Shown piece by piece: positions 30,898 to 39,964 of a DNA stretch of 64,000 nucleotides. Source of the DNA: an uncultured Oscillospiraceae bacterium. GTDB lineage: Bacteria > Bacillota > Clostridia > Oscillospirales > Oscillospiraceae. The position numbers and the translations under genes are program-made. The stretch covers positions 62,001 to 126,000 of the forward strand of contig CAAGBT010000088.1 of NCBI GenBank assembly GCA_900768135.1. Direction: 5' to 3'. The notes under the pieces were generated by a model that was not told the DNA's origin, searched no databases, and saw only the letters and a program-made list of their open reading frames with translations. The stretch's first letter is position 1, and each line of letters begins with the position of its first letter.

Positions 30898-30926
30898 ATC
30901 ATACCATGAATTTTTCTCTAATACAA
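30898..30926 (-). promoter_or_regulatory. Promoter of the EF-G-like gene
   Basis: -35 TTGTAT (30926-30921), 17-nt spacer, -10 TATGAT (30903-30898) with extended TGG. Confidence 0.7.
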
Positions 30927-30968
30927 CCACAATTTTAAGCAAATAGCGGTTTTCTTCGTAGGAAATGC

Positions 30969-33104
30969 TCAATAGCGGTCTGCAAACAGCGCGTCCATCA
31001 GCACGCTGAGCGACCAGAGCAGCACATACACGAGCATCCCGGCCGGCGTGAGGACGCCGTAGCTGGCGGCGAACGTAAGATAAAACGCCAGCAGCGTTCC
31101 CGCCGCAGAGGCAAGGAACGACAGCACCGTTCCCCTGCGAGCGGAGCGGCACAGCCGCTTGCTGCCAAGCACCACCTCGGCATAGGGCATCAGCCCCTCG
31201 CGCATCAGCAGCGCGCAGGGCCGCCCGCCGCCGCGTTCGGAAAGGGCAAGGCGCGTGGAGAGCTTGGGATAGACCGCGCGCGCATCAGTGCCGAATTTGC
31301 GCTTGAGCAGCGCGGGCGTGATGTTGCCGTCGCGCACGGCAAGTACCGGCGTGATGCGGCTGTGGTGCAGCGCGTGCAGCGCCCAGTCCACATTCTCCGC
31401 CGGCAGATATTTCACGGCAAACACCGCGATGAGCGTCCCGTCCACCGAGAGGTATACGCCCGTTTTCAGCCCCAGGTTGCGCGGCAGGCTCACGCCGCTT
31501 TTGCGCAGGAAGCCCGCCGTGCCGAACAGCACCGTTTCGCCGCGGATGCGGCCGCCGACGCCGCCCTCCTCGTAGAAATCCACGTCCTCCACATCCTCGC
31601 GGAAGCCGCCGTCGCTGGCAAGAAGATTATCGAACAGGCGGCTCAGCCCGCTTTCCGAGGCGTGCGCCATCGTTGCAGCGTAGGAGATGACCTTGCCGCT
31701 CTCCTCGCCAAAGACCTTCAGCCCGCTGAGCGTCACCGTGCCGGGCGGAAAAATATCCCCGTCGGTCAGGATCACGCAGTTGCTGCGGCGGATGGCCTCT
31801 GCGCCGGAAAAGCCGGCCACGGCGCTGCCGCTTTTCGCCAGCCGCGCGGCGATGCGCGCATACGGCAGCGCGCATACCAGCGGAAAGGCCAGCAGGTTCG
31901 CGCTGGCCAGCAGCACCGAAAGGTTCCATGCCAGCAGCAGCGTCTGGCGGTTCTCCAGCGTGGACAGCACGGCGAACACAACGCCTGCCGCAAGGATCAC
32001 CGGCAGCAGCACGCTCTGCCAGCGCGAATAGGGGTCGCGCGTCAGCGCGCAGTTGGTAAAGCCCTTCGAGCTTCCGCTGCGCTTGGCCGCGCCGCCGGAG
32101 GTCACGGTAACGATATACGGCGCTTCGCCGATGGCGGCGATGCGGAACGTGTCATACATCCCGCGCAGGCGCAGCGTTTCGCCCAGCAGCGCGCAGTAAA
32201 GCGAAAGCGCGGCGATGGCGGGCAGCGGCGCGGTGAGCGCGGCGCGCGCGGGCAGGAAGAAGCACAGCGCCGTGTCGGTAAGCGTTGCAAGGCACAGCGC
32301 CGCCGTCAGCAGCGGCGGCGTCACCTGCCCCGTGCGCAGCCTGCGGAACGCGGCGGCGAACACGCGCCACGAGAGTGCGCAGGCGGCCAGCTCCAGCAGC
32401 AGAAACGGCAGCGTGTGCAGCAGCGGATCCTCCAGATAGCGCGCCGGCATCAGCGAAAACTGCTCCAGCAGCAGCGGGATCCACATCAGCGCCGTCAGAA
32501 CGCCGACGGCACGGCGCGGCTTCGCCGCCGCCGAAAGCTGCGCGCGGATATCCGCAAGCGTTTCCGATGCGGGCGGCTCCGGCGGCTCGGGCGGCAGCTC
32601 CGGCGGTATGTCTTCCTCCTGCGCGCCGCCGTAAAGCTGCTCGGTATCGCGCGCGCGGCGGCGGGAGAACAGGCCGCGGCGCTTCGGCTCCTCCTCGATG
32701 ATGGTATCCTCGCGCTCCTCCAGCGCCGTCTCCACTGTTTTCCGCAGCACATCCTCCAGGCTCATCGCCTTTGGCGGCTCCTCCTCCGGCGGCGGCAGGG
32801 GCGCGCCGGTCTCGTCCGGCGCGTCCTCCGTCTCCTGCGGGGCGGGCGCTTTGCCCGCGGCAAGAGGGAAGGGGACGGCGGGCTTCCGCGCCGCAGCGCG
32901 TTCCGCCGGGCGCGGCGCGGCGGCTTCCGGCGCGGCGGGCGGGGCCGCTGCATCGTTCGCCTCCGGCTCTGCGCGCCCGCCGTATTCGGCAAGGATGCTC
33001 TCGAGCGAAAATTCCGCATCGTTGTCCATGCTGCGAGCGGTGTTTTTCAGCAGCGCCTCGGAATCGGCGAGCGTCTGCTCAAATTCAAGGTCTTTCTGAT
33101 CCAT
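30969..33104 (-). CDS. P-type-ATPase-like membrane protein without catalytic motifs
   Basis: 711 residues if started at 33104 (AAGG at good spacing; an ATG at 33110 is too close to the site). Residues 1-200 are acidic, proline/alanine-rich and probably disordered. Six or so membrane helices follow, then cytoplasmic segments aligning with the P and N domains of heavy-metal pumps (YEEGGVGGRIRGETVLFG; GVYLSVDGTLIAVFAVKY), and two final helices. The phosphorylation motif DKTGT reads T447-DGDI, the TGDN motif reads RDGN, and the actuator loop with TGE is collapsed to about 55 residues. It cannot pump by the known cycle. Probably cotranscribed with rlmB, 18 nt upstream. Confidence 0.72.
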   Translation of the reverse strand: MDQKDLEFEQTLADSEALLKNTARSMDNDAEFSLESILAEYGGRAEPEANDAAAPPAAPEAAAPRPAERAAARKPAVPFPLAAGKAPAPQETEDAPDETGAPLPPPEEEPPKAMSLEDVLRKTVETALEEREDTIIEEEPKRRGLFSRRRARDTEQLYGGAQEEDIPPELPPEPPEPPASETLADIRAQLSAAAKPRRAVGVLTALMWIPLLLEQFSLMPARYLEDPLLHTLPFLLLELAACALSWRVFAAAFRRLRTGQVTPPLLTAALCLATLTDTALCFFLPARAALTAPLPAIAALSLYCALLGETLRLRGMYDTFRIAAIGEAPYIVTVTSGGAAKRSGSSKGFTNCALTRDPYSRWQSVLLPVILAAGVVFAVLSTLENRQTLLLAWNLSVLLASANLLAFPLVCALPYARIAARLAKSGSAVAGFSGAEAIRRSNCVILTDGDIFPPGTVTLSGLKVFGEESGKVISYAATMAHASESGLSRLFDNLLASDGGFREDVEDVDFYEEGGVGGRIRGETVLFGTAGFLRKSGVSLPRNLGLKTGVYLSVDGTLIAVFAVKYLPAENVDWALHALHHSRITPVLAVRDGNITPALLKRKFGTDARAVYPKLSTRLALSERGGGRPCALLMREGLMPYAEVVLGSKRLCRSARRGTVLSFLASAAGTLLAFYLTFAASYGVLTPAGMLVYVLLWSLSVLMDALFADRY

Positions 33105-33122
33105 GCTCATCCTTCTTCAGCG

Positions 33123-33911
33123 TCAGGCTTCCCGCCGCTGGCGCACCGCCTCGTACAGCAGGATCGCCGCGGCGGCGGAGGCGTTGAGCGACGAGATTTT
33201 ACCCTTCATCGGGATGCTGACGAGAAAATCGCACTTTTCGCGCACGAGCCTCGTCATGCCGTCGCCCTCGCTGCCGATGACGATGGCGGCGGGGCCTTTG
33301 AGGTCGGCGGCGTACAGCTCGCTCGTCCCCTCGGCGGCGGTGCCAAAGACCCATACGCCCTCCTTTTGCAGCTGCTCGAGCAGCGCGGGGATATTCGGCA
33401 CGCGCGCGACCGGCACATAGCTCACCGCGCCCGCGCTCGTTTTGGCGACGATGCTCGTCAGCCCTGCGCTGCGGCGCTTGGGGATGATCACGCCGTGCGC
33501 GCCCGCGCACTCCGCTGTTCGGATGATCGCGCCGAGGTTGTGCGGGTCGGAGATCTCGTCGCACACAACGATGAGCGGGTTCTCGCCCTTTTCACGCGCA
33601 ATGCTCAGAATGTCCTCCACGCTGACATATTCGCGCACGCTCGTCAGCGCGATCACGCCCTGGTGGGCGTGCGTGCGGCTCATGTAGTCGAGCTTGCGCT
33701 TGTCCGCATCCACAACGACCACGCCCGCGGCGCGGGCGGTGGACGCAATGTGGCCGAGCGTCCGGTCCGTTTCGCCCTTCTGGATGAAGATCTTGTCGAT
33801 GCCCGTCCCGGCGCGCAGCGCCTCGATCACGGCGTTGCGGCCTTCAATGATGCCGTCCGCCTCCGCGTCCTGCGTGCGCACGGGTCTTTCCTTTCGTTCT
33901 CTGTCCATCAT
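33123..33911 (-). CDS. rlmB: 23S rRNA guanosine-2'-O-methyltransferase (RlmB/TrmH family)
   Basis: 262 residues of the SPOUT class. The N-terminal L30e-like substrate-binding part (EGRNAVIEALRAG) precedes the knotted domain with motif 1 EISDPHNLGAIIRTAE, motif 2 IVIGSEGDGM and motif 3 IPMKGKISSLNASAAAAI. It methylates a ribose in 23S rRNA; the known RlmB target is G2251. Two adjacent ATGs are possible starts, both served by AAGGAG. The P-type-like gene follows in the same operon. Confidence 0.92.
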   Translation of the reverse strand: MMDRERKERPVRTQDAEADGIIEGRNAVIEALRAGTGIDKIFIQKGETDRTLGHIASTARAAGVVVVDADKRKLDYMSRTHAHQGVIALTSVREYVSVEDILSIAREKGENPLIVVCDEISDPHNLGAIIRTAECAGAHGVIIPKRRSAGLTSIVAKTSAGAVSYVPVARVPNIPALLEQLQKEGVWVFGTAAEGTSELYAADLKGPAAIVIGSEGDGMTRLVREKCDFLVSIPMKGKISSLNASAAAAILLYEAVRQRREA

Positions 33912-34040
33912 CGTTCTCTCCTTGCGGCGGTATTCGCGCCGGCGCTAAAAATTTCGATACATTGCAACTATATCACAGAATGCGGATAAGATAAAGAGGA
34001 AATCCCCGCAAAAGTTCATTGAAAATTCACCGCTCAAAAC

Positions 34041-34069
34041 TTGTGCGGCCGTTTTTTATATGGTATAGT
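34041..34069 (+). promoter_or_regulatory. Promoter of ftsH
   Basis: -35 TTGTGC (34041-34046), 17-nt spacer, -10 TATAGT (34064-34069) with extended TGG; start codon at 34128 after AGGAGG. Confidence 0.7.
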
Positions 34070-34127
34070 ATTGCACGATTAAAAAGCGCGCTCCGGCGCG
34101 CTACCGCTCCGATACAGGAGGAACATT

Positions 34128-36281
34128 ATGGACCAGAACAACAGAAACGGCCGCGGCCGCGACAATAAAAACCGCAGCGGGCGCGGGATGTGGTCGATCG
34201 TCCTGTGGGCGCTGCTGCTCACGATCGGCGTGAACTATCTTTCGGTGATGCTCGATCAGGCCCGCTCTGCGGAGACCTCCTGCGAGATCTCCCACAGCGA
34301 GCTTGTCACGCTCGTGGAGGAGGGGAAGGTCAAGTCCATCGAGATCGGCGACGACGTTTACACCATCACGCCGGCGGACGGCTTCATCTACACCGATGCG
34401 GATGGCAAGAGCTATAACCAGGACTATACGCTTTTCACCACCATCATCCCCGCGATGTCGGAAAGCCTGCTGACGCTGTGCGACGAAAAGGGCGTGGACT
34501 ACACCAAGCCCTACAAAGCGCCCATCTCGCCTGTGCTTGCTTTCATGATCAGCTACATTCTGCCCACCGTACTCCTGGTCGGCGCGCTGGTGCTGCTGAT
34601 GAACGTGCTGTCGAAAAAGGCGGGCGGCATGGGCGGAATCGGCGGCATCGGCTCGGTGGGCAAGGCCAACGCCAAGGTCTATATGGAAAAATCCACAGGC
34701 GTGACGTTTGCAGACGTGGCCGGGCAGGACGAGGCGAAGGAATCCCTCGTGGAGATCATCGACTTTCTGCACAACCCGGAAAAGTACACCGCCATCGGCG
34801 CAAAGATCCCCAAGGGCGCGCTGCTCGTCGGCTCGCCCGGCACGGGCAAAACGCTGCTGGCCAAGGCGGTCGCCGGCGAGGCGAACGTGCCGTTCTTCTC
34901 GATCTCCGGCTCCGACTTTGTGGAGATGTTCGTGGGCGTGGGCGCGAGCCGCGTGCGCGACCTTTTCGCCGAGGCGGCGAAGGTCGCCCCCTGCATCATC
35001 TTCATCGATGAGATCGATACCATCGGTAAATCCCGCGACGGCGGACGCTACAGCGGCGGCAACGACGAGCGCGAGCAGACGCTCAACCAACTGCTCGCCG
35101 AGATGGACGGCTTCGACCCCAGCAAGGGCGTGATCGTCCTTGCCGCAACGAACCGCCCCGAGGTGCTTGACAAGGCGCTGCTGCGTCCCGGCCGCTTCGA
35201 CCGCCGCATCACCGTTGACCGCCCGAACCTTGCCGGCCGCCTGGCGACGCTGCAGGTCCACACGCGCGGCATCAAGCTCGCCGAGGACGTGGACCTCAAG
35301 AAGGTCGCGCTGGCGACCGCGGGCTGCGTGGGCGCAGACCTTGCCAACCTTTCCAACGAAGCGGCGCTGCGCGCCGTGCGCAAGGGACGCAAGCTCGTCA
35401 CGCAGGAGGATATGCTCGCGGCGTTCGAGTTCGTCATCGCCGGCAGCGAGAAGAAGAACAGCGTACTCACCGAGTTTGAAAAGAAGCTCGTGGCCTATCA
35501 CGAGGTCGGCCACGCGATGGTCGCCTACAAGCAGAAAAACGCCGAGCCCGTGCAGAAGATCACCATCGTCCCGCACACGGAGGGAAGCCTTGGCTACACG
35601 CTCCTCATGCCTGAGGAGGACAAGACCAACCTGCGCACGCGCGACGAGCTGATGGCGAAGATCGCCGTCTCGATGGGCGGCCGCGCCGCCGAAGAGGTCG
35701 TGATGAACACGATGACCAACGGCGCCTCGCAGGACATTCAGGAGGCGACGAACATTGCGCGCAGCATGGTGGCGATGTACGGCATGAGCGAGGCGGTCGG
35801 CATGGTCGCGCTCGGGTCGGTCCGCAGCCAGTACCTCGACGGCGGCTACGGCCTCGACTGCGCGCAGGACACCGCCGCCATCATGGATCGCGAGGTCAAG
35901 CGCATCCTCGACGAGTGCTACAAGGCCGCCGTGCAGGTCATCCGCGACTGCCGCGAGGACATGGACAAGGTCGTCGCCTACCTGCTGGAGAAGGAAACGA
36001 TCACGGGCGGCGAAATGGTCGCCATCCTTGAAGGCCGCGACCCCTCGACCGTGGAAGAGGCCTACGCCTCCACGCACAGGAGCGAGGAGGGCTTCCGCCC
36101 CTCGCAGCCGAATGTGATCGAAGCGCCCGCCAGGCACATTTCGATGACGAGCGAAAAGATCGAAATGCCGGAGGACAAGGGCGAGGAAGCTCCGCCCGAG
36201 AATCCCCCGCCGACCGAACCCGAAGCGCCGGACGCGCCGGACAAGGCCGGAGACGGCGCGGCGCAGGACGGCGAACAGTAA
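34128..36281 (+). CDS. ftsH: ATP-dependent zinc metalloprotease FtsH
   Basis: 717 residues. Two membrane helices (about 22-42 and 135-160) flank an extracytoplasmic domain. The AAA module has Walker A GSPGTGKT, Walker B IIFIDEID and the arginine-finger region ATNRPEVLDKALLRPGRFDRR. The peptidase site is H458-EVGH with a downstream zinc-binding acidic residue. The C-terminal 60 residues are proline/glutamate-rich. It extracts and degrades membrane and regulatory proteins. Here it is alone, not in the usual hpt-ftsH or tilS-ftsH context. Confidence 0.97.
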   Translation: MDQNNRNGRGRDNKNRSGRGMWSIVLWALLLTIGVNYLSVMLDQARSAETSCEISHSELVTLVEEGKVKSIEIGDDVYTITPADGFIYTDADGKSYNQDYTLFTTIIPAMSESLLTLCDEKGVDYTKPYKAPISPVLAFMISYILPTVLLVGALVLLMNVLSKKAGGMGGIGGIGSVGKANAKVYMEKSTGVTFADVAGQDEAKESLVEIIDFLHNPEKYTAIGAKIPKGALLVGSPGTGKTLLAKAVAGEANVPFFSISGSDFVEMFVGVGASRVRDLFAEAAKVAPCIIFIDEIDTIGKSRDGGRYSGGNDEREQTLNQLLAEMDGFDPSKGVIVLAATNRPEVLDKALLRPGRFDRRITVDRPNLAGRLATLQVHTRGIKLAEDVDLKKVALATAGCVGADLANLSNEAALRAVRKGRKLVTQEDMLAAFEFVIAGSEKKNSVLTEFEKKLVAYHEVGHAMVAYKQKNAEPVQKITIVPHTEGSLGYTLLMPEEDKTNLRTRDELMAKIAVSMGGRAAEEVVMNTMTNGASQDIQEATNIARSMVAMYGMSEAVGMVALGSVRSQYLDGGYGLDCAQDTAAIMDREVKRILDECYKAAVQVIRDCREDMDKVVAYLLEKETITGGEMVAILEGRDPSTVEEAYASTHRSEEGFRPSQPNVIEAPARHISMTSEKIEMPEDKGEEAPPENPPPTEPEAPDAPDKAGDGAAQDGEQ

Positions 36282-36293
36282 TCTGAATATGCC

Positions 36294-36326
36294 AAAGCGG
36301 CGGTCTCATCGAGACCGCCGCTTTGT
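36294..36326. terminator. Bidirectional terminator
   Basis: A perfect 14-bp stem (36294-36307 / 36311-36324) with ATC loop between ftsH and the converging DUF368 gene. Confidence 0.85.
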
Positions 36327-36331
36327 TCCGT

Positions 36332-37165
36332 TTATGTTTCCGCTTCCTCCTTCGGCCGGATCCTGCCGCCGAGATAGGCGATCGCCGCGCCGAGAACGGC
36401 GCAGCCGATGCTCCACGCAAGCTCCGCGCCCGAAGCAAAGCGCAGCGGCACGATGATGAGCGTGGAGGCCAGCACGATGCCGATCACCGCGTGATAGGCG
36501 AGGGAATAGTGCCGGTCGAACAGGCAGCTGACCAGCCGCGCGAACAGCAGCACCACGCCCGCCATGCCCAGCGCCCATGGGATCAGCACCGCGGGATCAA
36601 GGTGCGCGATGCCGTCCACCATCGGCGTGAGCAGGCCCACCGCCATCAGGATGGATGAGGACGTCATGCCCGGGATAATGAAGCTCATGCCCCACAGCGC
36701 GCCGCAGAAGAGAAAGCCGCCGAAATTTGCGGGCATCTCGGCAAACGACTCAAGCTGCACGCCCAGCAGCAGCGCGAACAGGAGCGCAAAGCTCACAAGC
36801 ATGGAAAGGTACGAGCCTCTGCTGCGCCCCTGCGCCCCCGCCTCGCGCCAGAGGTCGGGCAGCGTGCCGAGGATCAGGCCGATAAACAGGCAGGTCGCCA
36901 CCGTTTCCGACTGCTGGAACAGCGCAAGGATCGCGCCGCCGCCGCCGAGAAAGCCGATCAGCCAGCCCGCGCCCACCGCCAGCAGCATCCGCCGGTAGCG
37001 CGCCAGCGCGCGCCGGGGGTGCGTCAGCAGCTCCATGGCGGGGCGGTAGATGCCGAATATGACCGCCAGCACGCCGCCGGAGACGCCCGGCAGGATCGCA
37101 CCCGCGCCGATGATGACGCCCTGTACCACGCGCAGCGCGGCGTTTTTGATGCGGGATTCTTTCAT
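36332..37165 (-). CDS. DUF368 membrane protein (PopT-type polyprenyl-phosphate transporter family)
   Basis: 277 residues, about eight membrane helices in two inverted halves. Each half carries a re-entrant signature: GAILPGVSGGVLAVIFGIY near residue 21 and FIIPGMTSSSILMAVG near residue 163. DUF368 proteins have been shown to recycle the C55 lipid carrier across the membrane for wall synthesis. It is last in a three-gene - strand operon with a hydroxyacid dehydrogenase (20 nt before) and a flavoprotein. Confidence 0.9.
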   Translation of the reverse strand: MKESRIKNAALRVVQGVIIGAGAILPGVSGGVLAVIFGIYRPAMELLTHPRRALARYRRMLLAVGAGWLIGFLGGGGAILALFQQSETVATCLFIGLILGTLPDLWREAGAQGRSRGSYLSMLVSFALLFALLLGVQLESFAEMPANFGGFLFCGALWGMSFIIPGMTSSSILMAVGLLTPMVDGIAHLDPAVLIPWALGMAGVVLLFARLVSCLFDRHYSLAYHAVIGIVLASTLIIVPLRFASGAELAWSIGCAVLGAAIAYLGGRIRPKEEAET

Positions 37166-37185
37166 GAAAGCGCCTTTCTCTTTTT

Positions 37186-38154
37186 TCAGTAGCCCTTCCG
37201 GCGATCCACCAGGTGGTGCAGCGGCCGGCCCGCGGCGTAGTTCTCCAGATTTTCGCAGAACAGGGCGATATTGCGTTCGCAGGTGTAGCCCAGCGTCATA
37301 TTGCCCGCAACGTGCGGCGTGAGCAGCAGATTCTTCGCCTTTCTGAGCGGATGGCCGGCGGGCAGCGGCTCGGGTACGACAACGTCGAGCGCTGCGCCGG
37401 CAAGATGCTCAGAATCCAGCGCCGCGATGAGCGCGTCCTGGTCGATCGCCGTGCCGCGCCCCACGTTGACGACATAAGCGCCCTCCGGCAGCAGCGCCAT
37501 GCGCGCGGCGTTCAGGATATTCACCGTATCCGGCGTGGAGGGGAGCGACAGGAAAAGCAGATCCGTTTCCGGCAGGACCGCGTCCAGCTCCGAAACGGTG
37601 CGGATCTCATCGAAACCCGCGTTCGCGCGGCCGCTGCGGTTCAGCCCCACAAGCTTCGCGGGATGGAACGCGCGCACGCGGCGGGCAAATTCCGTGCCGA
37701 TGTCGCCCGTTCCCAGGCAGGTCACGCGCGCGCCGTGGAGCGAGCGGATGCCGCCCGGCAGCACGCGCCAGCCGCCCTCGCGGATGATCTCGGTATATTC
37801 CATCTGGCGGCGCAGCAGCATCAGCGAGACCATGACGGAATGCTCGGCGATGGTCGTGCCGTAAGCGCCGGAGGCGTTTGTGAGCAGGCAGTCCGGATTT
37901 GCATACAGCTCGTCGCGGCAGAAGCGGTCCACGCCCGCCCAGCAGCAGGCGTACCACTTGAGCTTTTTTGCGCCCGCGACGACGCGCTGCGAGGGGTGGC
38001 CGTAAAGGATGGTGCAGTCGTCCACGTTGCCCTCCGCCGCGCGGGAGGAGGGGAAAAAGACGATCTCATATCCGCAGCACGCGGCGGTGTCGCGCAGCTG
38101 CTTTTCGTAGGCAGAGGTCAGAAAGTCGATGATGACAGCAATTTTTTCACTCAT
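37186..38154 (-). CDS. D-2-hydroxyacid dehydrogenase family protein
   Basis: 322 residues. NAD-binding fold with GTGDIGTEFARR (one glycine shifted from the usual GxGxxG reading, GTGDIG). The catalytic set is Arg in NVGRGTAID, Glu in VVPEPLP and His in TPHVAGN. This family reduces 2-keto acids or, in phosphoglycerate/erythronate branches, related substrates. The substrate is not determinable. The start overlaps the end of the upstream flavoprotein gene by 8 nt, so they are cotranslated. Confidence 0.9.
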   Translation of the reverse strand: MSEKIAVIIDFLTSAYEKQLRDTAACCGYEIVFFPSSRAAEGNVDDCTILYGHPSQRVVAGAKKLKWYACCWAGVDRFCRDELYANPDCLLTNASGAYGTTIAEHSVMVSLMLLRRQMEYTEIIREGGWRVLPGGIRSLHGARVTCLGTGDIGTEFARRVRAFHPAKLVGLNRSGRANAGFDEIRTVSELDAVLPETDLLFLSLPSTPDTVNILNAARMALLPEGAYVVNVGRGTAIDQDALIAALDSEHLAGAALDVVVPEPLPAGHPLRKAKNLLLTPHVAGNMTLGYTCERNIALFCENLENYAAGRPLHHLVDRRKGY

Positions 38155-39742
38155 GCCGCAATTCCTCCAGAATGATCTCGGCGCAGCGCAGGCCGTCCGC
38201 CGCGGCGCTCATAATGCCGCCGGCATAGCCCGCGCCCTCGCCGCAGGGATAAAGCCCGCGCAGCGCGGACTGATATGTTTGCGCATCGCGCAGGATGCGC
38301 ACGGGGGACGATGAGCGCGTCTCCACCGCCGTCAGCACGGCGTCGGGATCGTCGAAGCCGCGCAGCTTTTCCCCCAGCATGGGGATCCCCTCCTCCAGCG
38401 CCGCGCATACGAAGGGCGGCAGGCACTCGTGCAGGTCGCACCAGCGCACGGCCGGGCGGTAGGTCGGCGCGACCGCTCCCGCGCCGGACGACGGGCGGCG
38501 GGCAAGAAAATCCTCCACGCGCTGCGCCGGGGCGGCGTAGCCCCCGCCGCCAAGGCGGAAGGCCGCGTCCTCCAGCGCGCGCTGGAACGCAACGCCCGCA
38601 AGAACGTCTTCGGACGGAAAGTCCTCCGGCGTGACGGAAACGAGCAGCCCGCCGTTGATGTTTTCCCCGTCGCGGGCAAATTCGCTCATGCCGTTGGTCA
38701 CAACGCGGTCCCTTTCCGAGGCGGCGGCGACGACCTCGCCGCCGGGGCAGACGCAGAACGAGAACACGCCGCGCCCGCCCGCCGTGTGGCAGGAGAGCTT
38801 GTAGGACGTGGGCGGCAGGCCGCGCTGCCCCGCCGCCTCCTTATACTGCGCCAGATCCATGGCACGCTGGGAATGCTCGATGCGCACGCCCACGGCAAAG
38901 GGCTTGGGCGCCATCGGCACGCCGCGCGCACGAAGCAGCTCGAAGGTGTCGCGCGCGCTGTGGCCGGGCGCAAGCACAACGTGCCGCGCGGGCAGCGTGT
39001 ACGTCCCCTCCGGGGACGCAACGCGCAGCGCGCTGACACTGCCGTTTTCCGTTTCGATATCCACAACCCTGTGGGAAAAGCGGACGCCGCCGCCCAGAGC
39101 AAGGATCTCGCGGCGCAGGCTTTGCAGGACCACATATAATCGATCGGTGCCGACGTGGGGTTTGGCATCGACTAAAATATCCCCGCTCGCGCCGAAGCGC
39201 ACAAACTCCTCTAAAATAAAGCCGTGGCGCACATCCTTTGTGCCGGTGTTGAGCTTTCCATCGGAAAACGCGCCCGCGCCGCCCTCGCCGAACTGCACGT
39301 TCGACGTAAGATCCAGCGCGCCCGTGCGCCAGAAGCGCTCAACGTCCTCCTTCCGCTGCTCGACCGCGCGGCCGCGCTCAAGCAGAATGGGCCTTGCGCC
39401 GCAGCGGGCCAGCAGCAGCGCGCAGAACAGGCCCGCCGGTCCCGCGCCGACCACCACGGGCGCCGTCTCCGGCGCGCGCACCGGCGCAGGGGACGCATAG
39501 CGCTCCGGCGCATAGCGCGACACCGCCTTATGCCCGCACCGCCGCAGCACGCCTTCCTCGTCCCTCACCTCCGCCGCAGCGGAGCAGACGAGCCGCACGC
39601 CCTCGCGCGCATCGATGGAGCGGCGCAGCAGGCGGACGGAGAGCAGCTCGCTCCCGCGTATGCGCAGCGCCCGCGCGCAGGCCGCGCGCAGCGCCGCCTC
39701 GTCCGCGCCGGGCGGCAGCTTCAGCCCGTCGATCCGCAGCAT
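38147..39742 (-). CDS. FAD-dependent dehydrogenase (COG2509-type)
   Basis: 531 residues. A small N-terminal domain (1-95) precedes the FAD site VVGAGPAGLFCALLLARCGARPILLERG. Family marks include TSNVQFGEGGAGAFSDGKLNT, the LAPGHSARDTFELL strand, and the C-terminal FAD loop LYPCGEGAGYAGGIMSAAADG. This is the uncharacterised FAD-dehydrogenase group common in Firmicutes. First gene of its operon; ATG after GGGAGG. The substrate is unknown. Confidence 0.88.
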   Translation of the reverse strand: MLRIDGLKLPPGADEAALRAACARALRIRGSELLSVRLLRRSIDAREGVRLVCSAAAEVRDEEGVLRRCGHKAVSRYAPERYASPAPVRAPETAPVVVGAGPAGLFCALLLARCGARPILLERGRAVEQRKEDVERFWRTGALDLTSNVQFGEGGAGAFSDGKLNTGTKDVRHGFILEEFVRFGASGDILVDAKPHVGTDRLYVVLQSLRREILALGGGVRFSHRVVDIETENGSVSALRVASPEGTYTLPARHVVLAPGHSARDTFELLRARGVPMAPKPFAVGVRIEHSQRAMDLAQYKEAAGQRGLPPTSYKLSCHTAGGRGVFSFCVCPGGEVVAAASERDRVVTNGMSEFARDGENINGGLLVSVTPEDFPSEDVLAGVAFQRALEDAAFRLGGGGYAAPAQRVEDFLARRPSSGAGAVAPTYRPAVRWCDLHECLPPFVCAALEEGIPMLGEKLRGFDDPDAVLTAVETRSSSPVRILRDAQTYQSALRGLYPCGEGAGYAGGIMSAAADGLRCAEIILEELRHE

Positions 39743-39779
39743 TTCGCCGCCTCCCTTCCGTTTTTATCCGTTGCCCCTC

Positions 39780-39808
39780 ATTGTAGTATGCCGCCGCGCA
39801 AAGCGCAA
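39780..39808 (-). promoter_or_regulatory. Promoter of the flavoprotein-dehydrogenase-DUF368 operon
   Basis: -35 TTGCGC (39808-39803), 17-nt spacer, -10 TACAAT (39785-39780). Confidence 0.65.
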
Positions 39809-39864
39809 GGAAAAATCGGGCATCTTAGGAAAATCTTGAGAATTCTGCCCCGTAATTTATGAAA

Positions 39865-39892
39865 TTGCCAAATACCGTTCAAGAATTATACA
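39865..39892 (+). promoter_or_regulatory. Promoter of htrA
   Basis: -35 TTGCCA (39865-39870), 16-nt spacer, -10 TATACA (39887-39892). Confidence 0.6.
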
Positions 39893-39964
39893 TAAATATG
39901 CCCTATGATGACATCATTGAAAGCAGACGAGCCGCTGCGGCGGCCGTTCAAGGAGGCCATAAAG

